Of a stretch of 64,000 nt of DNA, positions 43,181 to 51,999 are shown in pieces. The stretch spans positions 123,501 through 187,500 of the forward strand of contig CAMXCT020000259.1 in the NCBI GenBank assembly GCA_947184155.2, written 5' to 3'. This DNA is from Cladocopium goreaui. Lineage: Eukaryota; Sar; Dinophyceae; Suessiales; Symbiodiniaceae. The translations under genes and the position numbers were made by a program. The notes beneath the pieces were generated by a model, which did not search any database, had not been told where the DNA came from, and worked only from the letters and a program-made list of their open reading frames with translations. Positions within the stretch are counted from its first letter, which is position 1; each line of letters starts with the position of its first letter.

Positions 43181-45089
43181 GATTTTTAACAATTTGAAGG
43201 AAGCTTTGGCTCATCAGAAAAAGTATGATGGAAGAATTTACGTATTAGATGAGGTTGAGATGGAGACATACCAAAAGTGGAGAGAAGTTGATGATGATAA
43301 CCCATTTTGGGACGATGATTTTGATTTTAAACATGAAAACCGTAAATTATACAAGTGCTTAAGAAATCCCGAAACATTGGAATGCAAAGAGAAGGGTAGA
43401 ACAAGTAAATACTATATTGTAAGTGTGTCTGGACAACGTCAGATGATGAACGGATTCAGACACATCAAAGAACTACTTTTACAAAATCATAATTTTGAAA
43501 TGTATGATGCATATGAAAAATTAAAGGCTAAAAACATTGAAGTGTATGCTGTTAAAACTGATGCTTTCCATATTGCATATAAAGACTTTAGGAAAGCTAA
43601 AAAGGTTTTGAAATTTGGTAGTGACATTGGAGATTGGAGATTTGAAAAGGACAATGTGAAACAAGTAGATAACATTTATCATTGGCAAAATAACGATATT
43701 CCTAAAATACCCGTTTATAAAACTGAAAGGATAGAAGTAAAAGATGAATGGGATACTGAGGCAATTGCCAAACAGATTATTGAAAAGAAACAAGTAATGA
43801 TTAGAAGTAAATTTGCGGGTGGGGGTAAGTCTCATATAGGCAAACATCTTCAAAAGATGGGCTATAATGTTTTGGCAGTAGTTCCACAGAACATGTTAAA
43901 ACAAGAAACTGAATGCGATGCAGTAACATTAAATACATTTTTCAGTGTTCCCGTTCATAAGGGGGATAAATTACCGTGGTTTGATTATAGCGGTTTTGAT
44001 GTAATATTTTTTGATGAAATCTATATGGCAAGCCCATATATTTTAAATAGAATTAGGCAATTTGTCATTAACAATCCTAATTTAATTGTCATAGGTGCAG
44101 GTGATGTAAAACAATTACCGAGCATAGAACCATTTACTAATGTTAGAAATGTTGAGCATTATGTGGATGGATGTATGAACATAATTTTTAAGTATAACAT
44201 CTTCTTAAAAATTTGTAAGAGAGTAGGCGGTAAGGATACAGAACATGGGGAAAGAAACAGAAAGAAGTTAGATGAGATTTATGACGACTGGTGGATAAAA
44301 GAAATGCCATTGAAAGAATGGATTGAGAAGCATTTTAAATACACTGATGACATCATGATTAGTGAAAACAACATTGCATATACAAATTTGAGATGTCAAG
44401 CTGTATCAAATGAAATCAGAAAGAAGTTAAATAAACAAGCTAAGTATGAAGTAGGAGAAATATTGATATGTAGGTTGTATAGGGACGATGAGCAAGGAAA
44501 ACTGAATGTGAATATAAGGTGGAGAGTTGAAAAGGTAGAAGGTAAGAAGGTTAAAATCAGAGACATCAAAGATAGTAAGAATGTCAGAACATATGATGAA
44601 TATTTGATAGAAAAACATTTTAGATACGCATACTGTGCAACAACACATAGTAGGCAAGGACAATCAATAGATGGTGCTTTAGTAATTCACGAATGGCATA
44701 AATCATATCTGGTAAGTAGAGAATGGATTTGGACAAGTATCACAAGAGCAAGAGTTTTTGACAAAGTATATTTTTACAAAAATGAAAAGGGTGATAGTGA
44801 CATGTTTGAAGGTTTGTTAATGGATTACTTCAAGAACAAAATTAATGGTTACAAAATGCAAGATAAGAAAGCTGGAAGAGACATAGATGAAAATGAATAT
44901 GCCGATGAACAGTTTTGCTTGAAACTTTTTAAGAGTTGTTGTTCAAACTGTGGAGTTCAGTTTAACATAGAAATGAAACAAGGGAAACTGAGTTCAAATT
45001 TTACATTACAACGTTGCGATAACCTAATCCCGCACAACAAAAATAATTGCATTGGTTTTTGTTGCTACTGTAATTCTTCTACTCATTAA
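43165..45089 (+). CDS. polymerase C-terminus plus SF1 helicase
   Basis: This frame carries on from the polymerase at the A8 run. It starts with the polymerase thumb-side region, including motif C VKTDAFHIAYKDF (43551), which keeps one aspartate of the usual D-T-D. From about 43790 an SF1 (Pif1/RecD-like) helicase follows: Walker A AGGGKSHIG (43814), Walker B VIFFDEIY (about 44000), GAGDVKQLPS (motif III), ATTHSRQGQSIDGALV (motif V) and WTSITRARV (motif VI). The C-terminus has a cysteine-rich tail (CCSNCGVQF, then CIGFCCYC) that could bind zinc. A natural polymerase-helicase fusion of roughly 1,270 residues is inferred. The ORF opens at 43005, but its first ~55 codons overlap the polymerase and are not real. 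Confidence 0.75.
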
Positions 45090-45129
45090 AAGGGTTTAAA
45101 GGGTAAATGGTTATGATAGATAGATAGGT

Positions 45130-45657
45130 ATGAGTGGGTATGAAAAGGGACAGATTTACAAGATTGTTGATGTTGGGTTCAATCTTTGCTATATTGGCTC
45201 AACAACAGAAAAATTAGTGAAGAGATTTGGAAGACATAGAAGACACTATAGAGCATATTTGTTGGGAACAAAAGATAGACTTACGGTGTTCAAAATCTTT
45301 GACACATACGGGATTGAAAATTGCAAAATTTATTGGATTGAAGATTACCCATGCAAGACTAAAAAAGAACTGGAAGCAAGAGAAGGATATTGGATACAAA
45401 AGACGGACTGTGTAAATAAAAGAATTGAAGGAAGAACTAAGCAACAATACCAACGCGATAGAAGGCTTGAATTGAGAGAATATCATAATAACTACTACCA
45501 CCTCAATAAAAAGACAATATGCAAACCTATTACTTGTGGATGTGGAACTACTTACAATAGAGACCACAAAGCAAGGCACGAAAAATGTCAAAAACATCAA
45601 GACTGGTTGAAGCATCAAGAGACAGAAAAAGAACTTGAATTAGAACAATTAATTTAA
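45130..45657 (+). CDS. GIY-YIG endonuclease with C-terminal zinc finger (2)
   Basis: 175 residues. GQIYKIVDVGFNLCYIGST at residues 7-25 has both GIY and YIG elements, followed by the Arg-helix KRFGRHRRHY and the catalytic Glu in AREGYWIQK. The C-terminal tail reads CGCGTTYNRDHK then HEKCQKHQDW, matching the finger of the first GIY-YIG gene. The two nucleases are clearly different in sequence, so they are not a recent duplication. It sits 41 nt after the helicase and just before the integrase. Confidence 0.8.
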   Translation: MSGYEKGQIYKIVDVGFNLCYIGSTTEKLVKRFGRHRRHYRAYLLGTKDRLTVFKIFDTYGIENCKIYWIEDYPCKTKKELEAREGYWIQKTDCVNKRIEGRTKQQYQRDRRLELREYHNNYYHLNKKTICKPITCGCGTTYNRDHKARHEKCQKHQDWLKHQETEKELELEQLI

Positions 45658-45677
45658 ATAATATCTTGTTTATTAAT

Positions 45678-46598
45678 ATGAGTTCTAAACAAGATATTAT
45701 ATCAAAAATATATTATGATAGAGCTGGTTTTGGTTCTAAGCAAAATACCTTGAAAGATGCAAGAGAAAAAGACACGAGTATAACAAAAGAAGATGTTGAA
45801 GAGTTCTTTAAAAAGAACGTTGAAGTGAAAAGAAAACCAAGAGGATACAATTCATTTACAGCACCGCATAACAATTATTCTTATCAGATAGATTTGTTTT
45901 TTATTTCCAAAAAAGATTTGAAAGTAAAACAAAAATTTAGAGCTGGATTAGTTTGTATTGATGTTTTGAGCAAGTATGCCGTGGTAGTTCCCGTAAGAAC
46001 AAAATTAACAAACAGTGTCATCAATGGCACAAAACAAGCCATAGAAAAAATGGGTAAGAAGCCAAAGATGATTTATACAGATAATGAAAGTGCTGTGAAG
46101 AGTGCTGAATTTCAACAATATTGTGAAGATGAAGGCATTGAACTTTATAGAACAAGAGGACACCCTGCATTCGCTGAACGTTTTATTAGGACGTTCAAAG
46201 ATAAATTATTTAAGAGGATTGAAAAGGATGAGAAAGACAGAAAGCCTAACATTCAATGGATTGATTATATAACTGAAATCATGCTAACATATAACAATAA
46301 AGATATTCATTCATCCATTGGTCAAACACCAAACGAAGCAAGGAAAAAAGAAAATGAATTTAAATCAAAACTAAATGTATCCATCAAAGCAAAAAGAAAT
46401 AGGATGTATCCCGAGTTGAATGTGGGAGACAGAGTAAAAATTGTAAGAAAAAAGGCGATTACAGAAAAAGAGAGAACAAGCAACTTTTTAAAAGGTGAAT
46501 ATATCGTGGAAGAAATTTTTGAAAAATTAAATCAAAAGTATTACAGATTGGGTGACTTCAATAGACCGCTTATGCGACACGAGTTGTTAAAAGTATGA
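45678..46598 (+). CDS. retroviral-type (rve/DDE) integrase
   Basis: 306 residues from the ATG at 45678; an earlier TTG at 45666 is less likely. The catalytic triad is Asp72 (YQIDLFF), Asp135 (IYTDNESA) and Glu167 (AFAERFIRTFK), spaced D-D-31-E, slightly shorter than D35E. QTPNEARKK marks the end of the core. A C-terminal SH3/chromo-like segment follows (NVGDRVKIVRKKA, then YYRLGDFNRPLMRHELLKV). It should cut and join the terminal repeats into host DNA. It ends 18 nt before the right terminal repeat, the usual place for Polinton integrases. Confidence 0.88.
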   Translation: MSSKQDIISKIYYDRAGFGSKQNTLKDAREKDTSITKEDVEEFFKKNVEVKRKPRGYNSFTAPHNNYSYQIDLFFISKKDLKVKQKFRAGLVCIDVLSKYAVVVPVRTKLTNSVINGTKQAIEKMGKKPKMIYTDNESAVKSAEFQQYCEDEGIELYRTRGHPAFAERFIRTFKDKLFKRIEKDEKDRKPNIQWIDYITEIMLTYNNKDIHSSIGQTPNEARKKENEFKSKLNVSIKAKRNRMYPELNVGDRVKIVRKKAITEKERTSNFLKGEYIVEEIFEKLNQKYYRLGDFNRPLMRHELLKV

Positions 46599-46615
46599 TT
46601 TACGTTTTAAGGCAA

Positions 46616-47276
46616 AAACACTTAAAGAAAAGTTATCTTAATACAATGAGGACTAATCCTTAAGTCTTAAAAGTAGAATTTATTTTTAAGACTTATGATT
46701 TTTTGGAATATTTTTTGTGAAATTTTTTTGTGATGAAAATTTGGAAAATATTTTTTGAAAAATAAAATTTAGATTTTTGAAAAAAATGTTTTTTGGAAAT
46801 AACTGGTGCAAAACACCTTAAAGAAGTAATGCCTATGTAGAGTATGGAGAAAAGATATTGTAAGAGATGCAATGCAACCAAAGCTGTAGAAGAGTTTAAT
46901 GATGTTAATAAATATTGTTTAAGATGCTTAGAAAAGAACAGAGAAAAACATTGGAAGAACAGAGACAAAAGATTAGAAATGAATAAGAAGTGGTATGCAG
47001 AACATATTGAAGAAAGAAGGGCATATCGTCAAATAGAAGTTTATTGTGAAATTTGTGAATGCAAAGTGAAGAAGAATGGAATGTCTCAACATTTGAAGAC
47101 ACAGAAGCATTTAAGAAACGAAGAAGAGAAGAAGCAAAATAAATCATAACTGTAGGATATAGTTTTTGAAAAATATATCCTAAAGTTATTTTTTTTTGGA
47201 TGATAAAAATTTATGATTTATATTTTTGCGGGATGGGGGGACTGGGGTATGAACGGAGGCCTGCCACTTGCTAGCT
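46616..47276 (-). repeat. right terminal inverted repeat of the viral element
   Basis: Reverse complement of 26982-27643 with few changes. It ends ..GGCCTGCCACTTGCTAGCT, then continues into a host TA microsatellite (47277-47380). Confidence 0.92.
46844..47149 (+). CDS. TIR-encoded zinc-finger protein, right copy
   Basis: 101 residues, nearly identical to the left copy at 27109-27414. It has the same C-x2-C pairs (YCKRCN and YCLRCLEKN) and the same C-terminal C2H2 finger (CEICECKVKK then HLKTQKH). CTTAAAGAA at 46817-46825 is 19 nt upstream of the ATG in both copies. A gene kept intact in both inverted repeats may act early, or may recognise the element ends; that is inference. Confidence 0.75.
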   Translation: MEKRYCKRCNATKAVEEFNDVNKYCLRCLEKNREKHWKNRDKRLEMNKKWYAEHIEERRAYRQIEVYCEICECKVKKNGMSQHLKTQKHLRNEEEKKQNKS

Positions 47277-47484
47277 TATATATATAATATATATAATTAT
47301 ATATATTATATATATATTATAATTATATATATATAATTATGTATATATATAATTATGTATATATATATACATATATACAGTATACACATCATTATACATC
47401 TGTATGTACATCTATGATCACGGATGATCCCTACTTCTCAGAGGTCGGATCATCCATCTGAAGCAGAATCTAGATAGTCTAGCA

Positions 47485-47610
47485 ATATGACTGGGGGAAC
47501 GTGCTGACCGTTGGAATTTCCTCCCTGGGCGGCCAAACCCAATCTTTGTGAAGCTGAAGAGTGCGTTGCAGGGGCCCACCCACCCCCTGCAAGCTTCCTT
47601 TGGACACCTT
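47485..47610 (-). CDS. possible degraded WD40 exon, right flank of the virus
   Basis: One minus frame reads RTLQLHKDWVW, the H-K-D-W-V signature of a WD40 blade start. A neighbouring frame reads NSNGQHV, the expected next block. They are out of frame with each other, so this is either a decayed exon or an exon border I cannot place. 47.6-51.2 kb holds no other confident exon; a short coding-like stretch at 48130-48255 (minus) is unresolved. Confidence 0.28.
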
Positions 47611-49451
47611 GGAGCTGCGAATCAACGGAGGCAGGCAACCGAGGAACTCCATGGAGTACAGTGAGAAATGGTCATGAAGTTTGAATACCCGCAACATCCC
47701 ACAACCAACATCAAGAAATACTGTAAAAACATGTAAAAACCAGTGATTTCTTTTGCCAAAAACATCATAAACTATCTGGTGTTTTCTTGAATCTTCATAA
47801 ATCTTGCTGTGTTCCGTGCTCCGCAAGTCAGCTGCAGTTCCAACATGTTCCAACCCTAGGGCTCCGACAGGAGAAATGCTGGTTTGCCATTGAGATGTCC
47901 CATCCACTCTGTAGACACCTGCCTGGCTGATAAGGCCAAGAGATCGTGCAAGTTATTGGAATATTGTTGGAGTTCAAAGTTCGAAAATCTGGCTTGCATA
48001 ATCTTGCATAACTAAACCTGACAATACGAAACTTTGCAGAACTGGTCCAGGCTCAAGCGAAAACTAGCTTTCTCAGACGGGCAACATGTAGAGGGTGTCA
48101 TGTCAATTATGGTAGAATTTTCCTATGTTTTTCGCTCCACAAAAGGTCACGCCTTGTTGCCATGCACCCCGAAGCGCCTCCAGTGCAGCAGTCGCACCCG
48201 CACAAATGGCAGCCACAGGACCCTGATCCTGTGGGAGCCATGCCCTCTTTGCCCTTTTCTGCACAATGAGACCAAATGACAAAAAAACAAAGTTTTCACT
48301 ATTGAATAATATACTTATTATAACAATATACTATGTAAGAATAATTTCATACGTATATAAACCAGTGTAAATATATACTATAGAAAAGACCAGCGTAAAT
48401 GTATACTATAGAAACAATAGAAATATGATAAAATGACCCTATAAATGTACTGTTGTAAGGCACCACTGATCCAAATCAGCCGGGCTCCTCCAGCCCCAGG
48501 AATCGTCCCAGAACCTGGCACCGTTGAAAAACTGGGATCCAATTCTGGAAGCTATCAGGTGTTTTTCATGTTTTATCAATCATGATGTCATGATGATCAT
48601 GCCTTTTGGAATATATATAATTATATATATATTATTTATAATATGTTGATCAATATTGACAGTCCTCTAATCATGTGGTAAACCCATGTAAACCCAATCG
48701 TAAAGCTCCGATTTTGGGTACCCGCCTGGAAGGGCAGCTGCGAAGCATCTTCTGTCAGAATGTGGGCGCTGAGCGTCAAGACCTGGACTGGAGGCCACAG
48801 GGGCCAGCAGGAAGGGCCGGTGGGAAGATCAAGGGTTAAAAACTTAAAACATCTTAAAACCATGGTTTTTCCCAGTTAATATTTGTAATATATTGTAATA
48901 TACAGGTTTCCTGGACGTGTTTCCTTCATCCACTTCTGGGGTTGATGGTGTTTCATACGGAGTGTCACCGCTGGTCCACCACAGTCAGTGGGCATAAGTA
49001 AGTCGCCTGAGAGTTGGTCTAAGTTAGATCTGGTCCCAAGGATTTCCCAAAGTTCTAGATCCACACCACACCGGAAGAAAACTCTGTTTGGGTTTCCATG
49101 TGTGTTTGCCCGCTTAATCATGCTTGATCACTTGCAGCTCCCATGATTTTGGGAGAGAAGGCTCATGTTTTCCAAGTTGTTCCACGCCTCAAAACCCAAC
49201 AATGCCTGGAATGGCAACTGCAGCCAGTGGCCTCCAGCAAGGCGTTCCACACAAGGTCTGCCTGCAGAAATTTCCCATTGCGGGAAAATCTAGGCATCCT
49301 ATGGTTCACGCTGCCAAAACTATTTGGACAGTCAACACAGCACAATAGTTGCGTCTATTCAGAAACTATGACTTTTGGTTTCCATGCTGCAGCCTGAACT
49401 GTTTGGAGGGATAGTTGGGATGCTGCTGATGATTGAGAAACACACACACAC

Positions 49452-49751
49452 ACTAGACAAGAACTGGATCATTTGAGCGATCCGTCGGCAACTGAATCCC
49501 GTAAAACCTTAACCAAACCTCATTATATTTTGTTATATCTTATTATAATACATAATATATATATATATATATACGGTGGCCACCAGCTGCGACTTAAATG
49601 CGCCCACGTGCGCCACGGATGTCCTGCGGTCCCGGGGAGGTGTCTTCGTTGCTCACTGACCCCCCCGGGACCCCGGTGACCCCCCGCTAGAAAAAAAGGA
49701 AATATAGCAGATGTTTTACATCTGTTCAAATGTCACACACACACACACACC
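49452..49751 (+). repeat. direct repeat unit A (~300 bp)
   Basis: Begins CTAGACAAGAACTGGATCAT and ends in a (CA)n tract after TTTTACATCTGTTCAAATGT. It is repeated at 50482-50977. It contains an internal GGTCCCGGGG/CCCCGGGACC inverted pair and an AT microsatellite. Confidence 0.75.
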
Positions 49752-50481
49752 CACATGGCCGGAGCCCAGCCAACCCTGAAAGGCAAGAGGGAAAAAAAAA
49801 GGGACACAAACGACGGGCAAAAGGCCAAAACAGCGCAAGGGGGGGAAGGGAACAAACGGGCCTCCAGAACCAACCTACACGGCGAAGCGGACCTGACCAA
49901 CACAGAGCACGCACCTGAACCCCACGACACATTGCAGAGGGGCACTCACGGGGTTTAAGGGAATAAGATGGAATAAGTAGGGACCAATGGGGTTACAACG
50001 TTGATTGGGATCCAGTCCCAAAATGCAAGGTCGTGCGTTACTCCCTCGAAGGGAAGGAAGTCGATCCACCCGAAAGGGCATAAAACGGTTGTTCAAATCT
50101 TCACGAATTGGGTGCGCAATTTTTTAACTTCACCAAACACCTATCAAGAGGAAGGAATACCACACCTAAATGCATAAGCCTGACGCCTTTCATGGACACT
50201 TGTATTACTTCTGTCTCTGTGGTCAAAAGAGAAGGTTTGCGACTGTTCCGTTAGTCTCTCTTGAGCAAAGGTGAAAATTGCCCGAAGGTTCTCAAAGACA
50301 GCAGGAGCGGCGAGAAGTCGCAAAAAGGTGATGAACAGAATGGCCGACTGTTTCACTTTACGTAAACGAATTACCAGATTAAAATGTGTAAATTCAGAGG
50401 TCAGTTCGTCTTCATTCACCCTGAAGAGGGTTCCCTCAAATGGGTCCATGGCACCATGTTGGAACAACCGTGGGGATCACG

Positions 50482-50977
50482 CTAGACAAGAACTGGATCA
50501 TTTGAGCGATCTGTCGGGAACTGAATCCCGTAAAACCCTAAACAAGCCTGATTATATTATATCGTATTATATTATATTATACTATATTATATTTTATCAT
50601 ATTATATCATATTATATTATATTATATTTTATTATATTATATTGTATTGTATTATATTTTATTTTATCAGTATTATGTTATACTATATTATATCAAAATT
50701 AAACTAAATTATATCAAAATATCTTAGATTATATAATATTATATGATATGATATGATGTGATATTATATTATATATATAGGACTACAGTGGCCACCAGCT
50801 GCGATTTAAATGCGCCCAGGTGCACCACCGAAGTCCTGCGAGTACGTTTACACGGGTCCCGGGGAGGTGTCTTCGTTGGTCACGACCCCCCCGGGACCCC
50901 GGTGACCCCTGCTGAACTATAGCAGAAGTTTTACATCTGTTCAGATGTTACACACACACATACACACACACACACGG
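50482..50977 (+). repeat. direct repeat unit B (~500 bp)
   Basis: Same start and end as unit A but expanded by a longer TATAT tract (about 50550-50780) and a 14-nt insert near 50840. The 730 bp between the two units has no recognised protein. The pair could be the LTRs of a short non-autonomous LTR element or a duplicated repeat. Confidence 0.7.
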
Positions 50978-51298
50978 TTGATGCACCGTTTGGTACTAAC
51001 TGGTCGATACGATCTGGGGACATCAATGATCAGCAATGAAGAATTGACAGTAGTGTGCTGCTGGGAATCCAATTTGAACACCTAGAATACCTAGAAGCAA
51101 CACCAGTGATACGCCAACTGTGCAATAGATGCAATAGTTTGTGGCGTCAATCCATCACCCAATACGAGGCAATTACACACTTTGATAATCTTTGGGGGGA
51201 TGGAGAAGGTACCAATCACAAAGCAACAAAACTATACATTATCATACAGTAAGACTTGGACGCCACCCATAAATTTGGACCAACTGCAGGAGTTTCAC

Positions 51299-51382
51299 CC
51301 CAAAAAAAATCCTGTCGTAGCCACATGGCACCTCTACCTCTGCCTTTGTCTCCACAGGGCTGGCCTGGTCGGACCCAAGGGG
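51299..51382 (-). CDS. probable host exon
   Basis: Strong acceptor TTCTCCCCCAG precedes PLGSDQASPVETKAEVEVPC and GYDRIFFG, and donor GTGAAA follows, giving an exact 84-nt (28-codon) exon. No WD motif is complete in it, but the style matches the minus-strand series. Confidence 0.5.
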
Positions 51383-51425
51383 CTGGGGGAGAATGATGAT
51401 CAAATGATGATTAACATTGATTCAC

Positions 51426-51580
51426 CCATTTTTTGATCCAAATTGGGCAATGGGTCCAACATTGTGAATCCGAAAACCAGCACGATCTGTGGCCCGTTGC
51501 GCAGCCGCCTTTGGCTTCGGGGCAGAAGCAGCCTTGGAGGATTGGCGCGATTGGCGCATGTATTGCAGGGATCCTCTCAT
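51426..51580 (-). CDS. possible host exon or gene start
   Basis: The frame opens with MRGSLQYMRQSRQSSKAASA and continues PKPKAAAQRATDRAG to a GTGAAT donor. It is basic, Ala/Ser-rich and coding-like. The phase does not join cleanly to the exon at 51299-51382, so the border or the frame is unsure. Confidence 0.35.
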
Positions 51581-51999
51581 GTTTAAGGTATATATTTACA
51601 TATATTTATATACTATACTACTGAAAAGTTTGGGGGGTAAGACCCAAATGGGGTGAGAAAACCACCTTTAAACATATGAGAAAACATGGGAAATTAGGGA
51701 AAATCATGGAAGATAATGAAGAAAATATGACAACATGACAAGGGACATAAAAACATGACAATTTGAAAATTTGACAGTTTGCGAGAACTGTGGCTCAAAT
51801 TTCTCAGTCAATGCGCTTGGATGGTATCCAGCACGAGTTTGCAATGTCAAGGGCTCAGGTTCGTGCAAAGCCTGTGGGCAGATCCATTACATGTGATTCT
51901 CAAAGGAGAATCAGGACAGCAGTGGTCTCCTGTTTCTTGAAGGTCAAAACATCTTCAAATGAATGGGCTTCAAATGGCAGGGTCTCACAGAGGGCAAGG

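Larger units (their letters stand above)
26982..47276. mobile_element. integrated Polinton-like virus, ~20.3 kb
   Basis: An AT-rich, densely coding block with ~660-bp terminal inverted repeats, starting and ending at AGCTAGCAAGTGGCAGGCCT. It encodes major and minor capsid proteins, A32-type packaging ATPase, a B-like polymerase with SF1 helicase, a retroviral-type integrase, an S74-tipped fibre, a cytosine methyltransferase and two GIY-YIG nucleases. This set fits Polinton/Maverick-related viruses. I see no adenovirus-type maturation protease, which favours Polinton-like viruses over classical Polintons. Both flanks are TA microsatellite, so a target-site duplication cannot be called. At least three genes are frameshifted. 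Confidence 0.92.

Noticed and set aside
26982-47276. Virophage or giant-virus fragment
   Set aside because: Size, terminal repeats with genes, rve integrase next to one repeat and capsid layout fit Polinton-like viruses better, and no giant-virus core genes beyond the shared ATPase and capsid fold are seen.
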